Positions 33,446-45,832 of a stretch of 64,000 nucleotides of DNA are shown here, piece by piece; position 1 is the first letter of the stretch; each line of letters begins with the position of its first letter. This DNA is from Jackrogersella multiformis (Eukaryota > Ascomycota > Sordariomycetes > Xylariales > Hypoxylaceae), in the NCBI GenBank assembly GCA_902806575.1, contig CADCXD010000011.1, positions 2,356,001-2,420,000 on the forward strand, in the 5' to 3' direction. Both the position numbers and the translations under genes were made by a program. The notes under the pieces were generated by a model. That model made no database searches, was not told the DNA's origin, and saw only the letters and a list, made by a program, of their open reading frames with translations.

Positions 33446-36294
33446 CTATAGCTGCATCTCCTCGCCAATCCCGGGCAGTCCAGTCATGCCTGCCATGTTG
33501 AAAGACATCTGGCTGTTAGCAAGATTAGCCCTTATATTGGCAGCTTGAGCTTGAATCTCACAAGCCGACGAGTGTTGCTTGTGCTGTTATGTGTGTCAGC
33601 TATATTATCTATTTAAGTTAAGGTAATGGAATGAGAGACATACGTATTTAAGACCGTTCAGGTTCTTATACCGCTTGTGGCAATACTCGCACTTGTGGGG
33701 CTTCTCCTTTTCCATACCCGTCTCCCCAGGATAGGGTGCAGATGTCTCAGGGTTGACAATGGAAAAAGAACCATCTCCATTCTCATGCAGCTGCTGGTTC
33801 TGGTGGCCATGTTGTTTGTGGTACCTGCATAATCAATTTAGCGACAAGTTGAGATAAGGGCCGGTAAATTACAAGTTGGAGGAAGAGGGGAAGGAAAAGA
33901 TAATAAGATTAAAAAGGGATGAAAGGAAGAAAAACTTTTATAAAAGTTTTACAAAACTTACTTCAAGCCGTTCTGGTTCTTGTAAGCTTTCTCACAACCA
34001 ATGACCGGGCACTTAAATGGCTTGTCCTCCTCCGGCGGCATCACCAGAGATCCTGGGTTCGCGATCGCACGTTGCAACGCGGCCAGATGGTTTGGATCCG
34101 TGATGTTTCCAAACTGGCTTGCATCTAGACCGAACTGAGCCATTTGCTGCTGTAGTGCTCTTTGGTTGGCCGGTCCACCATTCGGGCTATATAATCGCTT
34201 GGCTGGATCGTCGATGAAGAATTCCGCGAGGTTGGAGCTGTCAAACTCGCCCACGTTCCCAAGATTTAGATTGTTCAATTGGGAAAAGTCCATATCCATT
34301 CCATCCTTGTTCTCGCCCATCTGCTGTCCTAATGCAGCCTGCTGCGTCGTTAGGGTTGGCGTGTTGACTGACGAAACGGTAGGGTTGTTCTGAAAGCCGA
34401 AATTGGAAGAACCAGGCGTCGATGGCTGCGACGTTCGAAGTGCTTGGTGCTGCAAGCCGGGAGTGCTCAATTGAAGCTGGGGTCGATGTTGTTGTCCGAA
34501 CGCCTGGCGAGTCTGCTGGATGGTTCGTTGGCTATCGTCCATCTCCATCATTCCAACGGCGTCATCCATCTCCATATCGCCCACGGCATCCATCTCGTCA
34601 TTGGACTGCATTCGGTTAAGATGTTGCGATCGCTTCTGGGCACTCAAGTCCATCGCCGCGGAAGATTGTCGTCCCATCTGCAGTCCAAAGCCCAAACCAC
34701 CAGAGGTGACATTGTTGCCCACAGCCCTATGCTGCTGGCCGAATCCCATCTGGACCGGATGATGGAACCCCTGCGAATCCTGTCGTCCGTTACCCATCGA
34801 CATAGATGGTCGGCTGCTAACCGAAAGTCGGTGGGGCATCTGCACGCCGGACCCATTGCGATTGATCTGGATATCCTTTGGGCCCGTGTGGACCGTCTCG
34901 TAATGGCGGAGAAGGTCATGCATGGTGTCCAGGGTTAAGTCGCAACATTTGAAGTTGCGCAGATACTCGGCCTCCATCTTTGGGATATAAGAATTGGAGT
35001 GGAATGAGGGCGATTGATGGGCACCGGTGAACGGCGATGTGCCAGTCATGGCGAGGCTATTCATTACAAAAACATGGCGGTTAGCGACCCGTCATCGGAG
35101 GATTTCACATGCCGGGGAAAGCAGGAGAAGAAAAAAAAAGAGGTGTTCTATGATTAAAAAATAAATAAAAATAAAGAATCTACCGGATAAAACGGGAAGC
35201 GCTGCGTAACGAGTGGCAGCAGCAGTGGCAAACCTCGAGTCGGTAACGGAGACGGAAGAACATTGAAGACGGTGAAGGAAGTATAAGGGAAAATAAGTGA
35301 ATATGGAAAACAATGAAGCGACTTACTCATCTCTAATGAAGCTGCCAACTGATACTCCTCCCCAACTCATGCCGTTCATTAAACTACCGGCCAGGCTCTC
35401 TCGTCTGCCGCGATTAGCCTGTTCGCGATTCGGGTTGATCATGGAAATGGGCTTTGGACCCGCGCTGACGAAAGAGTCCTGGCGACTGCGGCTCACGGCC
35501 GAGTCGAGCGCAGGACCGGTGGTCATTTCGAGGTCGTCGAGGTCAAGGTCAAGGTCAAGGTCAAGATCGCCGTCGACGTTTAGTTGGAGAAAGTCGGCCT
35601 CGATGGGGATTAGGAGTGGGTTGGGTAGGCCTGGGGGCGGCGACGTTGAATTTTCGGAACGAATGCGCGGAGTCGCAATCGCAGTCGCAGTCGCAGTCGC
35701 AATGTCTATTGGTTTAGATGAGGGGCGTGGACGTGGGCGCGAGCGTGATGCAGCAGAGTGTGATGCAGGTCTAAATGGTGCAGTGGATACGCCGGTGTAG
35801 TTGTAGTTGTAGTTGTAGTTATTGTTATTATTATTCTTGATGTTGATGTTGTCGCTGACGTTGTAGTTGTTGTGGTTGGTGTACTTAGAAGTAGTGGTGG
35901 TATTGGTGTTGGTGGATGCGGAAGAGAAATAATTGTTGCGACCGGGAATATTATTAAATTGATCGTCCGGAGTCGCAGGTTGTGGTGAAGGAGACGGCGA
36001 GGTGAGGGAGTGCGAAGAAGTTGGTGTATGGGCAGTAGCAGTGGCAGTGGCACCAGTACTCGTAGTAGTAGTAGTAGCAGTAGCGACAGCGGCAGCGGCA
36101 AGATCAGACGCAGGTGCGAAACACTTATTGGTACTGGTACTAACACCTGTACTAATCCCAGCGCCAATGCCAGTGGGATAATTATTGTTTTCGGCGCTGC
36201 TGCGGCTGCTAAACGGATGCTCGGTGTCATTAGTCGCTGGGGATGGGGTACGTGTCGTGCCTGCTAGCCATCGGCCCAGGGCGCTGCTCTTCAT
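33446..36294 (-). CDS. SFP1: SFP1-type C2H2 zinc-finger transcription factor
   Basis: The exons in transcription order are 35327-36294, 33962-35056, 33644-33824 and 33446-33583 (793 residues). The introns are 270, 137 and 60 nt; the first has a GCTAAC branch site and a TAG acceptor. Conserved blocks are RRESLAGSLMNGMSWGGVSV-SFIRD, then MTGTSPF and a divergent finger-like FKCCDLTLDTMHDLLRHYETVH. Near the C-terminus come paired fingers KCPVIGCEKAYKNQNGLKYHKQHGH and KCEYCHKRYKNLNGLKYHKQH, each split by an intron at the same LK|YHK position. Yeast Sfp1 controls ribosomal protein and ribosome biogenesis genes downstream of TOR; the same role here is inferred. The N-terminal 250 residues are low-complexity and encoded by microsatellites. 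ATG 36294 is the first in-frame ATG, so the N-terminus is less certain. Confidence 0.86.
35541..35570 (-). repeat. coding microsatellite, Asp-Leu repeat in SFP1
   Basis: AAGGTC hexamers on the plus strand encode a (DL)n run near residue 245 of the SFP1 product. The array is in frame, so copy-number change would not break the gene. Confidence 0.85.
35670..35700 (-). repeat. coding microsatellite, Ala-Thr repeat in SFP1
   Basis: GCAGTC hexamers on the plus strand encode a (TA)n dipeptide run in SFP1 exon 1. Confidence 0.85.
35795..35835 (-). repeat. coding microsatellite, Asn-Tyr and poly-Asn in SFP1
   Basis: GTAGTT hexamers followed by ATT triplets encode NYNYNYNY and a poly-Asn run in SFP1 exon 1. 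Confidence 0.85.
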
Positions 36295-39200
36295 GATTGG
36301 CAAGGTGGGTATAGTGGAGTCTACCCTTGGATGGCCTATGCGTTCCTGGTCCGAGATTCTTAGGCTGCGCTTGCTGTTTCTCTTAGGTACCTAGGTAGGT
36401 ACCTTCTCCAGTCTCAGTTTCCACCTGGCGAGGGACAGTCTCCAGTCTCCAGGGCTGCCTTAGGGAAACTTCCAAAGTTGGTACCACCCGTAGTAGTAGG
36501 TGCGTAAGGTACCTAGGTATCCTCGTATTGGTACCCGGGACCTTCCTTCCTAACAAACGGGTAAGGAACCCTTGTAGCCCAGTACCTAGTCCAGTGCCCA
36601 GTGCCCAGCGCCCAGTAATTGAAAGTTAAGTATTTAAAAGGAAGTATTCCGGTATTCCAGTGTTTAAGATGAACAACCTCGAATACGGAATAGCTAGAGG
36701 TAACCACAAAAATTCAAAGCCTAAGGATTCAAGTTGACCGTTCCCCCGGGGGCGTAAGAGGGGCGGGTAATCAAGATCGAATTACGAGCTGAACAGAAAA
36801 GAAGATTAGGTTAGTAAAAAGGACAATTCCCAGTTGAAATTAAATAGTAGTAATAATCATAATCATAGCTGATTAGCTTGTGAATGATCTGACTTGGGCG
36901 GAATACTGGAAACGGGATAATAAGGGCGAACAAGATAGAGAAGAGAGAGAGGGACCAGACGCATCTAGGAGACGGACGGACGAATCCGAAGACGCGCTCT
37001 TCCGTGCCGTCTTGACTTGACTAAGGTACGTACATAAGGGAATAAGTTAATATATTTAGCTCGAGCACTTACAGGATTATGAAATTATGACTGCAGTCAA
37101 AAAGAGTCGTATCGTCGTATCGTCGTATCGCAATATTGTAGTATTATAGGAACCTGTTGTACTACTCCGCAACTCGACGTTCATGTATGCGCGTGTAACA
37201 CTTATGTGCGTATATATGTGCGTATGTGCGTATGTGTATGCGCGTATGTATGTAAGTAAGCTTAATGAGAGAAGATGGGTCGTCGTCTTCCAAGATTTAT
37301 GTGTTTGCTGATCAACTGCTGCCCAGGCGTTGCTGGTGGTGGTCCAGATGGACGACGCTAAGGTGCTAAGGTGATGACGAAGGCTAAAAGGGAGCGCCCC
37401 CGGATAGTGATCCAAGCTTGTAAACCCAAACAGCACAGTACCTAGTATAATACTGTATGGGTACCGAGGTAGGTATCCAGTATTATTATTCAGTACGATC
37501 GATAAACCGAACCTGAATATCGATCACACTGGTAGGGGCCTTGGAACCGTGCGAAGCCTCCAGAAGAGATCCAGCAGTACCAAGCAGATATCAATGTTTG
37601 GATTTCGGATGATAGATAAATACCCAATATAAGGTACCTAGAGGTAAGGTTAGGTAGGTAGGTAAGACAAATAAACGTGAAACCCCACAAGTTGTAAAAC
37701 CGCAAGGAATAGAAGCACGAGACTTGACCGAGCTATTGGTAAATAGTATAGTCACTCCGGAGGGGGCAAAATATACTCGGGCGGGAAACGCAACTCTCGC
37801 CTCATTAGCGCAAACTCCGCCGACGCCTCTTGTCAACTTTCAGATGACACTAACTCTAAGTTTAGACTTCACTCAACGTTGCCGCGTAGTTAGGTAGTTG
37901 GGTAGCTAGATAAGCTCCTTGGTTGCAGACAGATTCGGGGGTGATGACGGAAAAGAGATATGTAGGTAGGATTCCCACGTTGTAGCCGTTCGAGGTCCTT
38001 GCCGTCGCGGATGTTGGATGTTGGATTTGGATTTGGATGTGGATGTAAGGTGTTAGATTGTTGGATAATATTATCACTTAGTCAGGTTGTGCAGCAGATA
38101 CTACTGCGAAAGGTTGCACGGCATCAGATGGATGGAGGATGGTAACTATGTGAGCTGGCTTTAATCCCGAGAGAACGTCTAGCGGCATGTAAAGTCGAGA
38201 GGTCGTGATGATTTCAAAAGAGGTAGGTAGGTTCGTTCGAAGGGGATGGTGTAAGTGTTAGTATTAGTGTGTTGCATGTATAAGTACGGATATGTACTGC
38301 ACATATATGTATGTTTACGCATGCACGTCCTATGTATATAAGAGCCGAAGCGTGGGTAGTGGTTATCTAATACGATCACGACAATATATTGCAAGGTTGG
38401 TAGTTGTGGATATTTCCTGTCTCTTGGGTAATGAAGCTAACTAAGTCAACATATCAACCTAGGAATAGACGAATATGAATCCAGGATATTATAACAAGTC
38501 TATTACAATTTAGGCACACGGGATAGGACGGAACTGGTTACACACATATACGCACACATCTGTATGTTTGTGATTGTCACCGAACCACTGTACTTAATCT
38601 AACGGCGGTAATCTCCTAATCTTAGTTACCTAAGACAGCTAAGACAGGGTATGGATCTACTTTACACTACACTAGTAGTAGGCACTTAGTGTAGTTATGG
38701 ATAGTGTTATATGTGGGCAAGTATATTTGTTGCGACGTCGTTTGATCGCTTGAGCTTGCCATGGGCTGTTATTGCGAGGGAAAAGGAAGCAGAGAAAACT
38801 ACACAACTGGCGATGTCAGGTAACTATTCCGGGAACGGCCGTCTAACGCGGATAGTAAAGAAGGAATCGTCAGTTGTGTAGATCAGTGCCGATAATCTAG
38901 TGTAGTGCAGTCCCCCAGGTCCCCATAGCTAAGAAAGGCTAGGATTGTCAATCCCATCACTCCATAGCCGCCAGTAATATTATTACATTCCCGCCAGGGT
39001 GGGCAAGGACATGGAAGCTTCATGGAAGGAAGGTTTGTTTCTAGTGTAGTGAGACTAGTGAGGCTCGTGTTACTCGGAAGTCGAGACAAACCACCACGGT
39101 GAGCTCCTAGTGATTGTTGATAATACCGACGCGGTGAACGGTTGGGCATCGTGTTGATTCATCCTCATTTATTATTATTCATTACCTATTAGTATTCAAA

Positions 39201-42200
39201 TCTTTTGGGGGAGATGGTGTGGAACTCACATGGCCTCGAGGTTACACCCAACGGCAAGTCTGTTACGGAGTTAGGGCGTCAGGGGTGTTGAGAGACTCGA
39301 GACCGATTCAGGAAAGCCGATGCGTATGAAATTGGCAGGGTCCCAGCCCGGGGATTTATTGGGTCATCGCTCGAACAAGCATCCAACCGCCAAATGGTGA
39401 TCTGGGTTTCTGTTCTCCACGAGTTCTTGTTGACTTCGTGCTAGTCTCATGTTCGACACGGTTTCGAGCCTAATACGTACTGTATGTAATCCGTATGCCC
39501 TCTGCTGATCCTAGGATCTGGGGAACGATGATAAACTTTCCCTGCTCGCGACTTTTGCTGACGGCCAGGTCGAATTTGATGTCATGGATGCCCGTGCGTC
39601 ATAGTCCCTAAATACTATAAGCGGACTAGGTCGTCTGCAGAACATACATAAAGGCTAAAGCAGCTGCTAGTAAGTTAGGTAATAAGTAATATGTAATAGT
39701 AATAATACCCAGGTAATGGCTAAGATCCGCTGTTTGTCCTACTATGTAATCTGTACATCCCCATCCTGTTCGTATAACTTCGAGGACAAATAACCTGGAT
39801 CTAGACAAGGCTACCCAGCCTCGAGTCTCAGCCATGTCAACATAATGAGTAATTTGATAAGCCTTCTCATGATTTTATACAATACTGATTGGCCATCGTG
39901 TGGAGGAGGTGCTGGAGGTAGTAGTAAGCAGCAGACGGGATAAGATGACGGGCATTATGTATGCTTATGACTCGAAGTCGAACGGGATAGAATAAGCTCA
40001 TGAATCTCACGCACGCACGGATTGCCACACGATGCGGCCATCAACAGGTAACCTCAAGTCCTAATTTAAGTGGTTGCATGAAGAGACGGGATTTTATAAA
40101 CTCTTATTACTCGTGCGGCACTGCGGCATCCATACCTACATATTCGTGCTTGTGGTGGCCAACGCAATCGGGTCTTATGTTTCTTGTCTTAGGTGCGGTG
40201 CCGTATGTCTCTCTCCCTTTATCAGCTGCAGGCCGTCCTGTCAAGAAGAAGCAAGATAGGTGGTAGGTACAGGACAAGTCTTCTAGAGTTTCCCCTTGGC
40301 GCGATCTAGCAGTCTTGGGCAATGTCCCATTCGCTAGATATTGCCCTGACTCATACCCGGCGTCCCGGGCGAATGACAATCACATGTGGCTATCGACTAT
40401 CCCGAACGCCACTTGATGAATCAAATCTGAGAGCCTCTCGGACGCCACTACTACTTCGCACTAATAATCCCGACACGCTCTGTCCTCTTATTTGATGGCT
40501 CTGATATATCCCCGTAAGCCGAGGGAAAGTAAGAGTCTGGGGCGGTCCCGTTGGTGCGCGTCTTAGACATCTGAACATCCGGCTTACATATGAATATTAC
40601 AAGATATTCGAAACCGAGTAAGCCTTAGATGCCGTCCTCGGTCGCCGGCTCTCCTCATTGGTTCCAGTTTAGGTTGTACGAGCTGGGGATACAAGTGGTG
40701 TAGGTAACTTGCAAACAACCCCTATCCGGCCAGGAATGGATATCTGAAAGTTGTTAAGCTTCGAGCGTGCAAACTACGACCACCTCTACCTGGGACCTAC
40801 TGTACATACAAACATCGGCCTCGAAGTCGAATTGCCTAATCAGGCAGGCCAGGTTTAAAACACAGGGCACTCGAGGCAGGTCATGCGGCCTGCCCCTGTT
40901 TGACCTCTTCACCTTCTTTTCTTCTGAGGTTCAGCTCTCGCATAAATGTCTTGTTTTTAGAAGCCTTACGACGCCGAGCTGAAACACACAAAAAAAAGAT
41001 ATACCGATTCCTCGGTGTCGGGTATATTTATTTGCTTCGTGCCATTCGACCATGTAAGCAAACTACCTACACAACCTACACATGACACCAACACACGAAC
41101 CTTTACCACATATCCATCTTTCCGACTACTCGACCGTAACGCATAGTGCATAATATAAGACGAGGAGGCGTGTGATGGACGGCTTACTTCATACTAAAAC
41201 TCCGCTTATACGTAGGTGTATTTCTATGCTTAGTTGCGAGCGAATGATACTCGATCTGGATATCTTAGCACCGCCTAATCGATGCAAGCCCGGATTATTT
41301 AGGTATTTAGCATGCAAGAAATCGACGCTATTCAACTTTATACTCACTCTTCATCGCAAGTCTTACGCCCGACATCATACATCATGTCGCGACTTCACTT
41401 CCACCTGATCGAGTTTATGAACTGCGAATCTGTGAGTCTAGAACGCTCGACCTTCGATTAAAACCAGGATTTTCAAGGATTTTGTGAGCTAGCTAGCTAC
41501 CTAGGGCTAGTATTTATTTAACCCCGCGGGATGAGACGTAGTTCCGCATTTATGACGAAATTGAAGTCGTAGCCAGATATGTCTGCGATGCTAATCGATA
41601 ATCTCGTACAGTTGCCTACTATAACTATTCACTTAGATTGCGATGTCACTTCACTGATCTTTAGATGCCTATTATCCTTGCTATATAGTGTAGTGTACTA
41701 TGTAGGTAATAGTAAACCAATAGCTAGAATGTGGTTGGTCAATTATAATATCCCGATTACCCCCTATGCATACCTCACAACCATTCCATACCGACCTATG
41801 AAGAAAATCCATGATGACTTGTAATCTTCCATACTCCTTTAAATAACAATCTGACCTCAGCATTAAACGATGTCCCTAGACAGAGTTGCAATTTCTAAGT
41901 GAAGTCACAATTCTTGCTACGTACGTGGGCGCAAAGATGACAGTTCGGTAGGACGTTCACCGCTTTTTAGAAGCCTTCCTCACATACCTAGGTATGTTAG
42001 GAGTATATGTAGGAGCAAAGTAAGCTGGTAGGTAAAGAGTATAGTGGTCGAACTGCCGTAGCTAATTATTCCTCCAATCTGCTACTTCGTCAAGTGTTTC
42101 TTATTCGCTGATCCTTTTCCCTGGGTGAGGATGGATCATGGCAGCATGGATGGCGCTTCATAAGGCGCTTGTCTTTTTAATGACATGCGCTAGCGCATTT

Positions 42201-43772
42201 GGACCCTGAATTAATAAGGAATCCCTACATAGTAGGGCCCAAAGAGCAATCTTGTTTCCACTCTTTTATTTTCATCCCTGGGACCCTGCAGCTAGTGTAA
42301 GGTATACAGGGGGGAGACTGCACTGCATTAGGTTCTCTCTGGTCCGGTGCCAGCTCCGGCAAAGCCTCAACAGAGTTAACACATCTTTCTACTTCGTACC
42401 TAGGCTGCCAGGTATGCATTTACTAGTATTTACTAGTATTTACACGTGTAGGTACATAGTAGTCAAGCAGTCTAAGCTATCTACTGGAAGCAATCTCGAT
42501 TCTTCAAAGGAATCCATCGTGGCATTTCACGTGATTTCCCACTTCATACTAATACCAATCCAACAATCCTCGGTATATCGTAGAGGGCTAGGAACCTACT
42601 AGACAGATCATCCCGTAACTATATAGAAATAGGACGGACTAGAAATGTCGCTAACTTCACAAGCCAATATCACGGAGACTACGTTTGAGCCATGAGCCGG
42701 TTTCGCGGCTAGTGGCAACCTATTACGCAAGATGCCGTTGAAGTGCCGTTTAGCACTATCATATGAAATGTCAGACTTCATTTCCGAGCCGCGATATAAT
42801 CCAGGTACATAGCACTGCAGACTGCAGACTGCAGTAGCGAGGGCCACACAATGATCGCCTCAGCGGATACATTACACATTATCGAGGCTGGGTCCGTTGT
42901 TCAATGCCCACCATAGCAGCGAAGTAGAGTACAGACAGAGTAGTAGTACATGACAATTCTACCACGGCGGCGGTTCGGTTGGTAAATTATGATCGATCAT
43001 CATGAACCAACCCCGTTTCGCCTGGTTCGCCTGTTTCGCCCACCTTGGACCATTTAGTGATCCGTTCGGATCAACTTATCCTTACTCACCTGCTCAGGTC
43101 CTTAACACAGATATCTTATTACAGATCCTTTCCCGAAAGAGAACCGTCGAGGTTCCAATCAATAGATCTTAAGATCCTACTGGAGCACCACATATGTACA
43201 TACCTAGTACTGACGCGAACTTGAACTATCCACGTTTTTCAAGCGTGTACCGTCGGTGACGGCTAAGGTATGTATTTTGGGTATTTTGATTTGTTGACTT
43301 GTTGGCTTGTTGGTATCTTAATGGAGGAATACATCATATCATCACCTACCTCATGTACATACCTGCCACCTGACTTCATATATAGTAGTACATAAGAATG
43401 CTTCTAGAACCGGTAGCTTGGCTTCATCACCTAGCGTACCTACTTAGGTAGGTAGTACTATGGTATTGTCTTGTCAGCTTTAACCGAGCCTCACCAGACC
43501 CACCACAGCAGATGAGTTCGCACACCATGAAACGTGCTCCGGCAACTCTGAGGATCTTTTCCGAACAGCCCTGGCTGAGCCAAGACAACCTTGTATATAG
43601 CATACTAGGTACGCTGCTACGTAGTAACTTGACCACGTTGGATACGGAGCTGACAAGAGACGCCAAGGAGAGGATTCGTCGCACGTGATACATGACTGTG
43701 ATCGGTTGTGATCACTTGAGGCTTACGCTCCGGTGGTTGACCCGGTGGTCCGACTCAATACACGGCGTCCCT

Positions 43773-43918
43773 GCCTAGGTACCTAGGTAGGTATCTATCC
43801 AAAATATATATTTGACTAACAAAGCCTAACTCGGTCGTTCGCTCGCTCGCTCGCTCAGACTTGGCAATGGGAACTCAAATTCTTAAAGGCTATCAAATAC
43901 CTACCTAGGTAGGTAAAT
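43773..43918. repeat. two CCTAGGTA-type clusters
   Basis: CCTAGGTACCTAGGTAGG (43774-43791) and ACCTACCTAGGTAGGTA (43901-43917) are near-perfect palindromes. They flank a (GCTC)n run at 43843-43856. Confidence 0.85.
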
Positions 43919-45058
43919 ATAAACAAAAGCCGAGCAACAGATTGAATAGGTTCGGACGTCGTGTTTGATCGATCATGGGAACTTCATTGCATCTCCGAGT
44001 TGAATACAAGGTGCCTGGGTAAATAACGACACGCCGTACCGCCGACGTAGTCCATAATTCGACCGTAGGCGCAAACTTTTCAGCGAGTAAATTGACTCCC
44101 TCTAAATAATTAGGTAATTAGGTGAGGTAGGCTATAGCGGTAAGGCGTCGCCTTCTGTACATAAAAGACACTGCAGTGGCGGGCGGAAGACGCCGAGTTT
44201 TTAACCAATTGGGAGAGTTCGCTCGGGCAGAGTTAAAAACCCCCCAAACCCCGAACGTTCTTGTGTAACAGCGAGCAAACGGCGAAGAGCGGACACTACC
44301 GGTAGCAGCGGTAGGCACTAGGTAATTGAAACTTAGATGTGCAGGTGGCTTACCTAGCAAAATGCACAGCTAAAGCCACATCCTACTAGCCACTAGCCAC
44401 AGGTGCGGGGATAATTCGGGCTTTGCTCTGGCGAGTAGCGAAACCACAAAGGCAGATCGCATCGTACCAGCCTAGACCGGAACGTGCCACTTTGGTGGAT
44501 TACATCATGTAATTTTTAATCAATTTTTTTCCCTTTTCCGACTTTCTCCATGCGCCGCTAGGGAACATCGTCAAGAATTGGATGGATGTTGTGTGTTACT
44601 AAGAACCACCACCACCTCCGCCTTTAGAATCCCGCTCGGGAAGCCATTAACATTCCCTATTCCTTATTCCTATCGCCGTTGGAGCTTCTCTTCAGAAACC
44701 TAACATACCTATATATCCTTTCGTGGCGACCTGCGTAATACCTGTGTTGCAGTTTGCGATACCTACAATTCATCAGATACACTAAGAACAATCCCAGCCA
44801 ATCGAATGACCTAATTAGACATCCGAGATACTTCGAATATATTACTCACACTTTGCACTTCGTAACCACACCACGTGCTCACCTACAACCTACAGCCTAC
44901 AGATACACAACCTTTGTGATACATAGAGGCAAATTCCCTCACGATCGTCGAATATCAATCATACCATCGTACGAAACAAAGCGAACAGTTCACCCTAAGC
45001 TGATCCGGACCATAAATTAATACCCCGCCAAAGAACCAAATACCTACCATATACATAT

Positions 45059-45100
45059 CCACCTTCACCTTCACCTTCACCTCCACCTTCGTCTCTACCT
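45059..45100 (+). promoter_or_regulatory. CACCTT tandem repeats in RCF2 leader
   Basis: Consecutive CACCTT/CACCTC units form a C/T-rich tract 30-70 nt before the RCF2 start codon. It probably lies in the 5' leader or core promoter. Confidence 0.55.
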
Positions 45101-45130
45101 TATAGCCAGACAGACAGACACACCCCAACC

Positions 45131-45832
45131 ATGAAGATAATCAGCAAAGAAGAAGAGCAAGCGCACTACGGGCAGGTGCTGCGCGGGGGCTTCATCGGCG
45201 GGTCTCTCGGGCTGTCGGCGGGCATCGCAGGCGTGGTCCTCGCGGCGCGGCGGTACCCGGCCTTCCGGTCCCTCACCATCCCGTTCCGGGCCTTCCTGAT
45301 CACGTCGGCGGGGACGTTCGGGGCCATCATCAACGCGGAGCGGTACTCCAACGAGTTCCACCGCCGCAACAACCCGATGAACTTCTACGTCGACGACGCG
45401 CGCCGCGCCGCCGACCTCGTCCGCGCCCAGGAGACCGGGTGGCAGCGCTTCACCACCTGGGGCCGCGAGAACCGGTACAGCATCGTGTTCGCGTCCTGGG
45501 TCGCCGCCATGGGCCTCGCCCTCGGCATCGTCGGCCGCAACCGCTTCCTGACGACGTCCCAGAAGCTGGTCCAGGCCCGCGTGTACGCCCAGGGCCTGAC
45601 CCTGGCCGTGCTGATCGCCAGCGCCGTCTTCGAGACCGCCGACGCCAAGAGCGGCACCGGCCGCTGGGAGACCATCAAGGTCGTCGACCCCGACGACCCC
45701 GAGCACAAGCACCTCATCGAGAAGAGGATCCACAAGGAGGAGTACGAGGGCCAGGACCTGTGGAAGGATATGGTCGCCGCCGAGGAGCGGAGGCTGGCCG
45801 CTCAGAAGACGCAGAAGGGTAATTCGCAATAG
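45131..45832 (+). CDS. RCF2: respiratory supercomplex factor 2 (HIG1-domain protein)
   Basis: This is a single exon of 233 residues starting at an ATG in good context. The opening MKIISKEEEQAHYGQVLRGG and the segment FRSLTIPFRAFLITSAGTFG are typical of fungal Rcf2. Two hydrophobic stretches lie in the N-terminal half (about 18-40 and 55-72). Two more (about 112-131 and 150-170) belong to the HIG1 domain. The HIG1-like motif QKLVQARVYAQ lies between them. Rcf2 is an inner mitochondrial membrane protein that associates with cytochrome c oxidase and III-IV supercomplexes. The C-terminal tail is charged. The third codon positions are almost all G or C, unlike the A+T-rich flanks and most other genes here; this likely reflects codon bias for high expression. 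Confidence 0.92.
   Translation: MKIISKEEEQAHYGQVLRGGFIGGSLGLSAGIAGVVLAARRYPAFRSLTIPFRAFLITSAGTFGAIINAERYSNEFHRRNNPMNFYVDDARRAADLVRAQETGWQRFTTWGRENRYSIVFASWVAAMGLALGIVGRNRFLTTSQKLVQARVYAQGLTLAVLIASAVFETADAKSGTGRWETIKVVDPDDPEHKHLIEKRIHKEEYEGQDLWKDMVAAEERRLAAQKTQKGNSQ

Larger units (their letters stand above)
36295..45130. other. 8.8 kb gene desert between SFP1 and RCF2
   Basis: This is the region between two divergent genes. Small frames (up to about 119 codons) show no domain. It holds TCGTATCG repeats (about 37107-37132), TATGTGCG-type repeats (about 37200-37260) and clusters of TAGG/CCTA units near 36385-36405, 43435-43455, 43773-43795 and 43901-43918. A CGCT run lies at 43843-43856. I see no RNA gene or mobile-element gene. 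Confidence 0.6.

Noticed and set aside
35706..36230. 174-codon frame in a different phase from SFP1 exon 1
   Set aside because: It consists of translated microsatellites (poly-L, poly-T) and lacks the conserved SFP1 blocks.
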